This document shows, in pieces, positions 12,317 through 22,995 of a DNA stretch of 64,000 nt. The translations under genes and the position numbers were made by a program. Under the pieces are notes generated by a model. The model did no database searches. It was not told the DNA's origin and saw nothing but the letters and a program-made list of their open reading frames with translations. The stretch is from Phytophthora hibernalis (taxonomy: Eukaryota; Oomycota; Peronosporomycetes; Peronosporales; Peronosporaceae): the NCBI GenBank assembly GCA_012656075.1, contig JAAKBF010000324.1, positions 868,001 through 932,000 on the forward strand, given 5' to 3'. How positions within the stretch are numbered: the first letter of the stretch is position 1; the number at the start of each line of letters is the position of its first letter.

Positions 12317-13703
12317 CTACTTCGAAAATGGCTTCGGTCGGTTCTTGGATTTCCAATAGAGGTCGATGAGGCCCGGAATCTGCTTGAGATTTTCAATGGG
12401 CTCCCAGGTAGCATCAGCTTTGAATTCGCCTAGCCACAAAATCTTGTACTGCGGTTTTCCCTTGTACATTCTGTGATTAATCACAGCTTCAACGAGTTGT
12501 CCTTCCGTTCCATCGGCTAACACGACCTTGTTCACTTGCTGCCTTCGCTTTGGATCCTTGCGATACGGTTTCAGCAACGAAGTGTGGAATACTGGACGAA
12601 ACTTCAATTCCTTCGATAATCACAACTCACAGGAATCTTTTGAGATCGTCTTCGACACTGGAAACGGTCCAATGTATCGTGGATCAAGTTTCTTCGACTG
12701 GGCGTACCCTTTGTGACGGATATCCAAATTATTTCCGTCTAACAGCACCATGTCGTTGACTTCGAAGTTCTGAACAAGTCTATTCTTGTCGTAGTAACAC
12801 TTCATACGCTCCTGCGCCTCGCTCACACGGTACTGTGCGGCCTTGAGTAGAGTCTCTTGTTGAAGCAAAACTCTTGCGCTGATTTCTCCAACTTTTTGAA
12901 CTCCGGATCTGATGCCACATCATCTGGCATGTACGGAACATATCCTAGATCCGCTTTGAACGGCGACATTCGAATGGTGGAGTGTACACGTCGGTTGTAG
13001 TCAATTTCTGCCAAGTGGAGGAATTCATCCCAGGCATCTTGAGCTGACCTCGAAGATAGTCTCCGATAAATCGATTTGTCCGTTCCGTTTGTCCATCTGT
13101 TTGGGGTCGGAATGCCGATGACAGGTTGTGCTGCGTACCAAGAGCACTTACAATACCCTGCCAAAGTTTGGACGTAAACTTGGTGTCTCGATTGGATACA
13201 ATGGTTTTGGGTAGACCATGATCCTTAACGTAGTTCTTCATGAACACGTTGGCAATGTCCGTGGTGCTGTCCGTTGTCTACGTCCCAACGAACTTCGCTC
13301 GCTTTGTCAGTCGGTCGACGATCACCATTATAGCATCGTAACCTTCAGCGCTGACAGGTAGCGACACAACGAAATCCATTGATATGTCTGTCCATCTACC
13401 CGTAGGTATGTTCAGAGGTTGAAGTCGTCCCGGCGGCTTGGTTTGTCTTGCCTTATTGCGCTGACACATCGCACATGTGTTGACATAGCGCTGGATGTAC
13501 TTCATCATCTTCGGCCAGTAGTATTTTTCACGTACTGCCAAATAGGTCTTGTAAAACCCTGGATGTCCTGCGGCGACCGCATCGTGGTTCTCACAAATGA
13601 CTGGATTCTTCAAATCTTCGTCATCCGGGATGTACAAGCGTGGAGTCTGGTCTTGCGCAGTTTGATAGTAAAGAATACCATCCTGTAAGGAGTACTTAGG
13701 CAA
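12317..13703 (-). pseudogene. gypsy integrase and chromodomain
   Basis: On the minus strand the HHCC region (HPGFYKTYLAVREKYYW, CAMCQRNKA) leads into the core DISMDFVVSLPVSAEGYDAI, IVSNRDTKFTSKLW and PQTDGQTERTNRF, so D, D and E are all recognisable. The C-terminal region (KFRPVFHTSLLKPY) ends with a chromodomain (INHRMYKGKPQYKILWLGEF, ADATWEPIENL). Several frame changes lie between 12620 and 13280. Confidence 0.88.
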
Positions 13704-13751
13704 TTCGTCTCCTTGCTTGACCTTCTTGATGATCCACTGTAGATCCTTGTT

Positions 13752-15162
13752 TCACAAATACATCGACTTCGCCGTTTGGAGCACAGTAACCTTGTTCGGT
13801 ACGATCGTTGCCACAATTTCGCGATTCTTGGCTGCGTCTAGTAGCTCTTGTAAACTTACTTGAGCAGCTTTTTGTTCAAACTCCGGGTTTCGCGAGAGTG
13901 ATTCAGCCACGGTATTCGTTTCTCCGTGAATCCACTTAAACAATGGCTGAAATTCAGCAAGTTCATTGAACCATCGTGCAACGCATCGGTTTGTAGTCTT
14001 CTGCGTTAGGATCATCTCAATACTTTTGTGATCCGTTTCAGTCGTAAATGGTCGATCAACAAGATACACACGCCATACTCGAAGAGCATGCATGATCGCG
14101 AGCGACTCTTGTTCTCGAATAGGATAGTTCAGTTCCGCTGGCTTCATCTTCCGACCAGTATATGCGATCGGATGCTCTAGATCTCCATCCTTTTGAAACA
14201 AGACTCCCCGATTGCGAAGTTCGATGCGTCCATTCGAATACCAAAAAATTGAAAAGTCAGGAAGGCCGAGAACTGGTGGTGAAGCTAACCGCCGTTTTAG
14301 CTCTTCGAAGCACTCCAGTTGATCTTTCGAGAGTTCAATAGTCTCTCGAGGACGCTTCCCTTGATGCTGTCGTGAAGTGGTCCCGCAAATTGCGCAAAGT
14401 CCTTGCATAACCTGGACACATAGACCGTAGATCCTAAAAATCTTTCCATTTGCTTCTTGGGCATGGGAACAGGCCATTCTGCGATGATGCGGACCTTGTC
14501 GGGATCCATTCGGACTCCTCTGCGACCGACGAAATCTCCTAGGCATGGAATCTCGTCCACACAGAACTGACACTAGGACAATTTGATGTAATGTTGCTGT
14601 TCTTCACACCGCTTGAGCACTCGATCTAAATCTTCAATGTGCTCTGCGATATGTTCACTCTGGGTGAATACGTAGATGTCGTCAAAATAGATCATCATTA
14701 CGTCTCGTAAGTCCCTAAAGACTTTCTGCAAAAGACGATTAAATATCCCTGGACTACCACGTAGTCCCATAAGAGTAACGAGGTATTCAAACAGACCATC
14801 CGGGGTCGAGAAAGCAGTAAACGGTATATCCGATTCACGTAGCTTAACTTGGTAATAACCCCAAAGTAGGTCCATGCACGAAAACTAATGACTACCCGAC
14901 ATGGCATCAAAAGTGTCTTCGTTGCGCGGCATTGGTATAGCCAGCAAAATTATCGCTAGATTTAGCTGACGATAGTCGTGCACAATGCGCCATCCAACAG
15001 CCTTCTTGACACAGAACGTCGGCGCGGAAAAGCAGACGTGCTTGGTCGAAAAATGCCCTCTTGAACCATTTCTTTGGTCCAGGCTTGGATCGTCATGCGG
15101 TGATCAGGGCTCTGGCGCCATTGTTTCACCGAAATATGTGTGGTATCAGGCTGGAGTAGCAT
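13752..15162 (-). pseudogene. gypsy reverse transcriptase and RNase H
   Basis: RT motifs on the minus strand include MDLLWGYYQVKLRESDIPFT, GLRGSPGIFNRLLQKVF and the intact active site IYFDDIYVF. A TAG at about 14573 separates this from CVDEIPCLGDFVGRRGVRMD. RNase H follows with AYTGRKMKPAELNYPIREQE and TETDHKSIEMIL. The break near 14350 can be explained by one missing G in a G run. Confidence 0.88.
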
Positions 15163-15517
15163 TTCGTGCTCGATTCCTTCTCGTACCGGAGGTGTCTTGC
15201 TTGGGAGTTCCGTGCAAAAACAGTATCCGCATACTTGCGTAGTGTTTCATACGCTGGATAATGCTTCAGTACCTCCCATCCTTGACTCTTAAAGCGTTCT
15301 GCCTTCTCCGAGTCATGTGGATTTATTACAAAGCCTACTTCAATGTCCTTGTCATGGCGCAACATTCTCAGAAATTGTTGAGATGAAATAAGTCGCGTCT
15401 TGCCATGCTGTCCTTTATGGCCATGCTGCCGATAGTGATTGAAAATCTCACGACTTTGGTCGACGCGAGATCTACGTTGTCCAGCGACTCTTCTAGCCGG
15501 ACGTTGCTTTGTCAGTC

Positions 15518-16679
15518 TTAGTTGAACATCTTGTTCTTGCTCCATCTTGATGCGTAGTGTAACATGTCATGTATTTCAGTCGATATCCGGATTTGCAGCC
15601 ACATCATACCAAGAATAACATCCTTTTTTTCTGGAACGGGCATGACTTGGAAGGTTCCCGATGTCAATGGGAAACCTGGTAGCTGCAGATTCATTTCTAC
15701 GGTTCGACGCGGACGGTGTACCACTTGGTCATAATCAAGGTCGACCTGCATCATCTCATCTTCGGTTACCTCGAGTCCAAGCGTCTTCACCAATTCCTCA
15801 GATACACCATTTTGGCTCCATCCATTGTCAATGAAAATGGTGACGGGTCTCTTTTGACCCGCTTCTTTGAACGCACGAGCCTCGGCTTCCAAGATAGCAT
15901 ACAGCGCGCCGCTGATGTACCTATTTGCTTACTTACGTTTCCGAGCGGTACATTGCGGGGAAATGTGGCCGATATTGCATGTAGCTGTTTTCGTCCAGTC
16001 ATCACTCTTGCCCTTCTTCTTCTCAAATCGCTTTGTTTTCTGCGATGTCGGCTTGTTTGAACGCTTACCGGAATCGGCCGGTGGCTAAATGACTAGGGCG
16101 GAACGCGAGGTGGTTTACCCGAGTAATGTGCAAACTCGTAGTTAGAGGCAATATCCATGGCGTCTTGAAGCGTACTCGGACTCTCTTCTTTGAGGTGTTT
16201 GACGACGCCGAGGGTTCGGAGACTCACACTCACCCGATCTACCAAGTGTAGTTGCAATTTCAGGTGGACTTTTCTTAGCAATGAATCTCAGAAAACGACC
16301 TTAACGATTACTGCTGATCTGAAAACCAAATCGCACGATCTAGCTTGGTCGAAGGTGTGTCTTCAAGATGCGTCAGATCGATGAAAAGCTGATTCAGTAG
16401 TCCAGAGACCTTGTTCTTGGCCTCTTCGTCGTCGATGGTCCTTGCAAACTTCGAGAAGCGACGAACAATCCGGCGAGACTTTTAAGGCTCAGCCAGGGGC
16501 CCCTCCTGAAGTTTGATAGAACGGTTTCGGTCCCAAGGCAATTCAAAAATTGCCGGGTCTGGAAGCGGAGCTTGTCTTTGGACAGTAGGTTGATTTCCGT
16601 CCTTTACTTTAAGCTCACGCCTTTTTCGATCCCGTAGTTTAGTGTAGTTGGGTTTGTAACGACCCATACACCGAAACAT
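15518..16679 (-). pseudogene. gypsy Gag and protease remnants
   Basis: The protease (15518-15892) has FIDNGWSQNGVSEELVKTLG, where the usual D-S-G reads D-N-G, and VILGMMWLQ further on. Upstream pieces of Gag lie at 16093-16281 (LHLVDRVSVSLRTLG, DAMDIASNYEFAHY) and 16482-16679. The zinc-knuckle region around 15940-16030 keeps only part of its Cys/His pattern. Gag is the worst-preserved part of this element. Confidence 0.7.
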
Positions 16680-16909
16680 ACTGGGAAATTGGATGCCACC
16701 GGTTAGAACAGGGATTTAGCTTTTAGACACTCAAAGAGCGACCCTTTGTTCACTTAACCGGCTTCTAATACCAACCAAGAGTTGTAGTGAGCTAGACAAG
16801 GATATCTCGACTTTCAAATCGAGTTTTAGAAAAGCTAGCTTGTCTGGGTTGCACGAGCGCCCCGGTCTTTAACCTTGAGCCAAAGAACTTGACGCGACAC
16901 GTGCTACTA

Positions 16910-17452
16910 TGTAACAGTAGCGGCAAAGAGCGTATGCGTTGGTGGCGGCGAACTTGGTGATAGACGGCGGCGGAGGCGGCGGAGTGAGTTGCGAGTCTCT
17001 TGGAGTGGGCCTGTTGGTTGCTTGGTAAATTGAAAAGTGAGATTGAATGAGAGAGTTAACTTAGCTAGCGCGCACTAAAGCCTTCTTCGAGAAGCCTAAT
17101 GAATCAAGTAGCCTATCAATTCTCTAGTCTCATATGTCTATGCTATCTACCAATAAGCTTGTCTAAACTATACACGAAGTTGTAATTCTATCAAAAATCC
17201 AGATCCCGTACTGGATCTACATGATATTCGACCAATCAAGTTAATGATTATAGGACGGTCTAGATCCTTGAATTTATCCTTGAATGTCTTGATCCACAAC
17301 ATTATTTGTGATTATGTGGCGTTTCAGATCCTTGATTTTATCTATGTTTTGAGCCACGTGTTATTGGTAGACATGCAAAACAAATTTTCATGTTCAACAT
17401 TACGTAGTTGCCGTCGGCAGATATGTCTGCTGCTGATGGCGACTGCGTCACA
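16910..17452 (-). repeat. LTR of minus-strand gypsy element (5' LTR in element sense)
   Basis: This 543-base copy of 11761-12295 has a 9-bp duplication of the ggcggcgga type near its left end and one T fewer in a T run. It starts tgtaacagtagcggcaaag and ends gcgtcaca. No obvious tRNA primer-binding site (TGG..) was seen next to its inner edge. Confidence 0.93.
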
Positions 17453-18560
17453 TGCGCACAACACTCCGCTCCGGAACTTGCATCAAAGTCTAGGGCGACT
17501 TAGTTGGGGGTTGCAATCGCAGCTAGACGACCACTACAATGTAGTTTGCGGTAACCTTGGACACAGATTTCGCAACGGCGGAGCTTGGTCCAAAGAGCAA
17601 AGGATAGAAATGGCGCAACAAATTTATAAGAAAGTTGTACCAAGCGTAAAGTCAAAAGCGAAAATTAAACTTGTCCAGTACAGCTTCACAAGTCAGGCAA
17701 AATCGTTTGGATGCAATCATGTGACCACGCTGAGGCGGTTATTTTGGCTTCGGTAAAAAGTTGCTCACATGACTCATAATACCCCGTGTTTCCGGGGACA
17801 ACATTTTTACCGCGACGTGTTTGTCGTTGTAAACACTTCTCCAAACGCTCCACAACTCAGCAGGTGTTGAATTTGAATATCCATGCGAGTTATTCGTTTT
17901 GAAGTGATAAGATCATCACTCCACAACCCACACTGCCCGCGCGGACATCTACTAAGGGAACCCGTAGTGAGACTTACGGTATTCGGTAGTTCACTAGCTG
18001 GCGAGCCATGATCGAGATACAGATTCTGCTGAGGTATGTGGTTTAGGTCGCTGTATCGCCGTCGATGTAAAAGGAATCCTAAAGCGACCAGTACAGCAAC
18101 AAAATACCAGCGCCAACGCCGATGATAATGCTAATTGTACTGCCTGAGATAGAGATTGATGAAGCTGTCTCCGTGTCTGCGCCTTTGGAAATCTGTTGGT
18201 TCTTTTTCCACTGGTGATCCTATCATTCGTGGTATGGGACTTGCTGCTGGTATCTTCGACGGTAGTGATAGTAGATGGTATTATCAGAACTTGTTTGATA
18301 TGTACGGCAGAGGTCGGAATTAAATGGGACAAAACAATAATTAATTGCGTTAAAAAAAAATTTAATATTGGGGCTCGTCGATTACAATACAATATAATAT
18401 TTCCACAATATTGACAATAAATACTGCAAAAGTATTAAATAGCAATCACGGATGGTTGCAGCAGTCGTGCGCCTGTTAATAGATTGCTGCGCCGTCAAAC
18501 GCGTCCAGTGCTCGGAAAATAAAATAGAAAATTGAATTGGTTCTGAAGAAAAGCATAATA
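17453..18560. other. spacer between gypsy and Harbinger elements
   Basis: An open plus frame of about 100 codons runs from 17458 to 17756 (it includes LDDHYNVVCGNLGHRF) and resembles nothing I recognise. The rest is AT-rich without coding character. The last 40 bases (about 18520-18560, gaattggtt..gaaaagcataata) match 63098-63121 and are the left half of a dispersed repeat interrupted by the next element. Confidence 0.5.
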
Positions 18561-18574
18561 GAGACGTTTCGCAC
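18561..18574 (+). repeat. left terminal inverted repeat of Harbinger element
   Basis: gagacgtttcgcac is the inverted complement of the right end at 21679-21691, with 13 matching bases. A related version (gagagttttcgc) starts the second Harbinger copy near 27919. Confidence 0.8.
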
Positions 18575-18887
18575 GCATCATTATCTTCACTTTATCGCCA
18601 GCACGCTAACCTGCCAGGAAAAGGTGAAGCCGACGCAGGCAGATCTTTCGCAGCTATCCCTACAGCATTTACTCCGTACATTATATTTGACTGTCCAGTA
18701 GCAAATAAACCAACAATTGAAGAGCTCCCCTGCTTCTCCTCCCACGAGAGCATAATCATGCCATCGCCGAAGTCATTCAGTGCATGCTGCCGCTTGACAC
18801 CGTGCAACCCGAGCGGCCCATCATACCCGACTTGCGTTTCTGTCAATAAGATCAGTCCAACGCGGACTGTGAGCCGCTGTTTTGATT

Positions 18888-19800
18888 CGATGTGAGCGGC
18901 ATTATTACACTATGTCGTCATTTTGCTACCCCCGAGTTTGTGATCACCGGCCAACGTGACAAGGCACATTCGTCCGAGGCGTTGTGCATTTTACTGTATC
19001 GGCTGAGCGTCCCCAAGCGACTCTATGACATGATCAAGATCTTCGAACGCTCGTCATCCGACTGATTCACCACATGGGTGCGTGTAACCAACTAACTCTT
19101 CCAAATTAAAGTACTAATTGCTATGTAGTGTTGTATCTCTACGACAGATATGAAAACCTTATCTACTTTCAGCGCCGCATCTGCTCCGAGCGCATTCGCC
19201 TGTACGCTGACGATGTTCGAAGCAAAGGTGCCCCAATGTCAAATGTGTTTGGGTTTATCGACGGCACTAAGAACGCAGTGTGCCGCCCGTCTTCGAGGCC
19301 TGGGATCGAGGAGAACTTGCAGCGGCAGGTAGGTATACTCTGGTCCCAAGCGATGAATTATCAGGCTGTGGTCACACCGGACGGCCTGGCCATTCACTTC
19401 TGGGGGCTTATTGAAGGCCGCCGGCACGACATCACCCTCTTGCATGAAAGCAAGCTCATCAACTACACGGAAGAGCAGCGAGAGATATTCGATGGCTACG
19501 CTATTTACGGCGACCCCGCGTACGGAGTACGCAAATTTATTGTCTCTGACTTCAAGAAAGCAAGCCTGTTCAGTTGTGAGTAGATATTCAACTCAAGGAT
19601 GAGTTCGGTGCGCGAGGCAGTCGAGTGGAAGTTCAAGGAGCTCAAAACGCTGTGGGCGTGTTATTGACTTTAAAAAGTCTCTACGTGTTCGGCTTAGCCC
19701 TGTTGGTAAGTATGTTGCTATTTGCATGCTACTATCAAACTGTCACTGCTGATACAACCAAGGCAATCAGATTAGTTCGTTCTTCGATTTAGCACCTCCC
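18888..19800 (+). pseudogene. Harbinger DDE transposase
   Basis: The first exon reads GIITLCRHFATPEFVITGQR and LLYRLSVPKRLYDMIKIFER, then hits a TGA at about 19064. A likely intron (gtgcgtg..ctatgtag, about 19079-19127) leads to the catalytic part at 19128-19583. There FGFIDGTKNAVCRP holds the first Asp, GRRHDITLLHESKL and YGDPAYGV the second region, and VREAVEWKFKELK (about 19600) the Glu. The last part (LSPVGKYVAICML, GNQISSFFDLAPP) is in other frames. It cannot be translated whole. DDE_Tnp_4 enzymes cut and rejoin transposon ends. Confidence 0.85.
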
Positions 19801-19813
19801 GACTTAGAGTGCA

Positions 19814-20880
19814 ATAAAGTCTTCGCCTTCTTGACAAATTGGACTTTTGAGTCCGAATGCTGGCCAAAATACCCTCCGTTACTGCACCAACTAGCTTTAT
19901 CATCTTGTGGAGTAGGAAATTCAGATTTTGGGTGGCCCTACACTAGGGATACCTAAGTTAGACCAGTGGGTACATCGCACTCAAGAATATCAAGAGGGTA
20001 CACTACACCGCCGAGTGGATACATTGCACTCAACAGGGAAACCCCGGAAACGGATTTAAACGGGAACCGCATTTAGCTGGACTCAGCGAAGGACGGACTC
20101 AGCGATGGACGGACTCGGCGATAATCGACTCGGCGAAAAATGGACTCAGCGAAAATCGACTTGGTGAGAATATGTCTCGAGGGAGATATGGATAAATCAG
20201 GATCTGGGCGAAGAGTCGCCGAGAGGTAGGTAAACAGCTCGGCACCAAGAGACGAAGCGAGCGAGGAGTCGCAGGGAGATCTGTAACGACTCCATTTCAT
20301 TAGATATTTGTAAAGGACCGATATAAGACCATAGGGAAGAGCCCGAAGGGGCTCTCCAAAGACATAGAGATAACAATCAAAGCAGAATCTTCTAAGTCCA
20401 AGAACAGCGTACACGTTTCAGAGAAGTCCCTGTGTGGGCTGGATTATGGCTGCCGTCGTTACCCGAGACGCATAGCTTGTAGGGGAGCCGTCTGGTAGCG
20501 CCAAGAGATCAAGGTCGGCCCGAGGTGGGCACTTCTCGCTACCAAGCGGAGACAAGTCTCGTCGATTCGACGAGCCGGTGGGTCTGAGGACACCGTAACC
20601 TCCTAGCTGGGCGTAAACTGCGCCTGGTGACCTGTAAAAGCGCTCGCTCGCTGTCGTCCATCCTTTGGTGGAGGCAAAGGGTTTAGCACGGAAACTGCCC
20701 CGCTCAGGCGAGTCTCTCGAGAGTTTGGAGCTTGGTACTTGTTGGGAACAACACTCAACTGTACCCCGGTTGGGGCGAACCACAAATGGAACCGATATGA
20801 ACCCTGCGCAAGCCCAACATCGCCGACCTGACATGGCGAATTGTTGTGCTGTTGCGTGGAAGCCGAACTAACGACGTTTT
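19814..20880. other. foreign insert between the Harbinger genes (possible solo LTR)
   Basis: The second Harbinger copy has only about 30 bases between its two convergent genes; here there are about 1,070. The insert has no coding frame I trust. It contains an imperfect tandem repeat (20078-20172) and a hairpin-like agagcccgaaggggctct at 20338-20355, features common in LTRs, but I found no second copy in the window. Confidence 0.45.
20078..20172. repeat. imperfect short tandem repeat (ggactcagcga unit)
   Basis: Six consecutive variants of ggactcagcga / gactcggcga, spaced about 15-17 bases apart, lie in this stretch. Confidence 0.7.
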
Positions 20881-20881
20881 C

Positions 20882-21501
20882 TGTGAATCACTACATCACA
20901 ATCTGCTTACTCGCTTCCTGACGCGCACGAGTAGCTTCTACGCGATCTTGAGCGCGCTGTTTTGCATTTTCATCTCGGGCCGCCTGGTTGTCAGTCCTCT
21001 CCTTCCCTTGAGGCTAGTGAACAGTTCCTTCAGCTCGGTTTCGTTTCTCTTCTGGGGTGGGCTTCCGTCTTCAGAGCTCTCGCGGAGAGTTTACATTGCC
21101 AGGCGTCGCGCTGTTAGCGATGCCTCCTCCTCTCGTTCACGCTTACGAAGCTCGGTCTCTTTCGCAACAGCTACACGAGTAGCATTATCGTTTAGAAAAA
21201 CTACAATCTGATTTAGAATGATCGTTTTCTCGTTCTCATCCTCTGAAACGCCCGACAGCGTCGCTGCTTCAGCTGTCTGCTCTCGATGGGCCTTCACCAG
21301 CTTATCAAATCGATCACACGCAGTCTTCCCGCTCAGGTTGTCACGAGGAAAGCTCTCGTCGGCGACAAGGGTCGATGCCAGCTCGTCCCACTTCGCGATG
21401 AAACCACCGCGAGGCTGAAGAAAAGGGCGGTCCCCTAGCGCCTGCCTGAGAAGAGCTAAGTCGTCTTCGTCGGTGAAATTGCGGCGTCGGCCTTCTGCCA
21501 T
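20882..21501 (-). pseudogene. Harbinger Myb/SANT-like protein
   Basis: The start at 21501 gives MAEGRRRNFTDEDDLALLRQ, a trihelix-like Myb domain, followed by SLSGKTACDRFDKL-type helices (about residues 10-80) and a charged coiled coil (TELRKREREEEASLTARRLA). A TAA at about 21091 and a frameshift separate the C-terminal helix, which ends VEATRARQEASKQIVM near 20882. It aligns over its length with the gene at 28078-28801. In Harbingers this protein assists nuclear entry and end recognition by the transposase. Confidence 0.75.
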
Positions 21502-21678
21502 CCTGGAAATGAATGGAGAACGGCTCCGATGAAGTTAGTGTGGTACACAAAGAAATTCTGAGGAGCGTGTTCTCCACAAGCTATGGTTCTGCAGCATCAT
21601 ATCCTCACCGCAGCGACTTTTGGCTCGTTTTTTGTTCTCTTGCTGCTGCTTTGAGGAAAATGTGGAGATGGGGTCGTT

Positions 21679-21691
21679 TGCGAAACGTCTC
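21679..21691 (-). repeat. right terminal inverted repeat of Harbinger element
   Basis: The sequence tgcgaaacgtctc is complementary to the left end and is followed by taa, the expected PIF/Harbinger target trinucleotide (TWA). Confidence 0.8.
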
Positions 21692-21749
21692 TAACAAGTA
21701 ACTGCCGTAACAGCACCGGCAAAAATAATAATTGCAGTAATTGGCAAAA

Positions 21750-21905
21750 CTAGCTAAGGTCGGAACGGTATAGTGGGTTGGTAACGACCCTACCAATCTG
21801 TTACGCACGGGTTCGAGCCCCGCACGAAGCTGGTGCATGTCACTAGGTCTATCATGTCCTGGCTAGGGTCATCCACCAATCAAAATGAGCCGGTGACGGT
21901 ACAAT
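21750..21905 (+). repeat. tRNA-derived SINE, copy 1
   Basis: The sequence acggtatagtggg.. resembles an A box and gggttcgagcccc is a good B box of a tRNA-type Pol III promoter, about 45 bases apart. The tRNA-like head is followed by a shared tail ending caatcaaaatgagccggtgacgg. It aligns over about 155 bases with 63188-63345. Confidence 0.75.
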
Positions 21906-22003
21906 TTTGGTGTGTATTTAATTAAACTTTCAATATACTATGATTTAGCAACACAATAAAAGGTTTATCAGGATAGAGGTACTAGTACTAGCTAGACCAG
22001 CTG

Positions 22004-22995
22004 TTAGGCCGTCGTTTCGCAGTGTTCTTCAGACTCTTCGATGCCAAGAAGCGAAGTAAATTCCCACAGATCGCGGTTGGTCCGTAGAAAGACGATCATC
22101 TCGAAGTTGGCTGGGAGCAGGCTTGAGCGAAGCAGCGTCTGAACCAGCTTACACTGTGAGAACAGACGTTCGCAGCGATTGCTTGTCGGCGGGATCATTC
22201 GCAGAAGGTCGATGTACCTTGTGCTAGATGCATGACGCGGACGCTTGGCGTTACGAAGTGTGGCTGTAGCGAAGTCCACCGTTTCCGGAGCTATAGACTG
22301 CGTAAAAGTTCGAACAGCAAATGGGGCTACGACCCCTTCCACGGTAGCGGTCAGACTTGGTCACCCAGCATCTTGACGAAGGCACTCTCAAAAACTGATG
22401 AGCGAACAAACCTAGCTGTCGGCTTGACCTGCTCTGTCATGGACGGATACTTTGCCATTATCGCGTTGAATAGAAGCCGCACGTCCCCTAGACTGCGCTC
22501 CTCTCCTTGAAGTTTCACGCACACGCTGTCGAGGTCTTCGAGCTTTTTAACTACTTGCGATCTGATGATGGGTGCTAGGGCGAGGAAGCAAGTCTTCAAC
22601 AGAGGCGACAATTTTGATGGCGTCTTGGATCTTACCGAGCCAGCATCTTGTACGTTGAGGACCACCGCGTCGCATTAGCCAGCCAGCGCACGCGTCAACG
22701 GATCGTCGACTTCCGTGAGGGCGTGGTTTCGTGCAATGATCCACTGCATCCACTTGAAGATCTCCATGGTCCTCTTGTCCACCAATCCGTGAGCCTCCAG
22801 CGTCTGGGTGTTGTTACGTCGGTTCTCTTCGTTCAGCTCAGCGTAGCCAGGATGCTTCGATGAGAGGTGGCTGATCAGATTCGTGTAGCCCGTTCCAGGC
22901 GTCTACCTGCGGGCCTTTCCGCACTGCTTGCAGGCGAATTGGCCCTCACCGCAGTTGGTGTAGAAGAAGGTCGAGATGGAACGAGACGCTGACAT
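22004..22995 (-). pseudogene. hAT-family transposase, internally shortened
   Basis: A start at 22995 gives a BED-type zinc finger (FACKQCGK.. GYTNLISHLSSKHPGY), interrupted by one TAG. After a helical segment (VDKRTMEIFKWMQWIIARNH) and a stop come LEDLDSVCVKLQGEERSLGD and finally the C-terminal dimerisation-like block SNRCERLFSQCKLVQTLLRS with IVFLRTNRDLW. The catalytic DDE/RNase H-like middle of about 250-300 residues is missing, so this is an internally deleted copy. Confidence 0.7.

Larger units (their letters stand above)
11761..17452 (-). mobile_element. Ty3/gypsy chromodomain retrotransposon with both LTRs
   Basis: LTRs at 11761-12295 and 16910-17452 enclose a minus-strand polyprotein: Gag, protease, RT, RNase H, integrase, chromodomain. 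The LTRs are about 98% identical by eye, so insertion is fairly recent, yet the frames are interrupted. At least one break (a TAG right after the RT frame, about 14573) is a substitution, and another (about 14350) fits one lost G. The flanking 5-mers (ttcaa on the left, tgcgc on the right) do not match, so no target-site duplication is visible. Confidence 0.92.
18561..21691. mobile_element. PIF/Harbinger DNA transposon with two convergent genes
   Basis: Terminal inverted repeats gagacgtttcgca (18561-) and tgcgaaacgtctc (-21691) enclose a DDE_Tnp_4 transposase on the plus strand and a Myb/SANT-like gene on the minus strand. This two-gene set is characteristic of PIF/Harbinger elements. TAA follows the right end; the left side reads taata, so the 3-bp target duplication is blurred. 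About 1.1 kb of unrelated sequence sits between the two genes. Confidence 0.85.

Noticed and set aside
18592..18846. 84-codon minus frame inside the Harbinger left end
   Set aside because: No similarity to known transposon proteins and not present in the second copy's layout.
21753..21830. tRNA-like sequence considered as a functional tRNA gene
   Set aside because: B box is good, but a proper cloverleaf with anticodon and acceptor stem is not formed and the sequence is repeated with a shared tail, as in a SINE.
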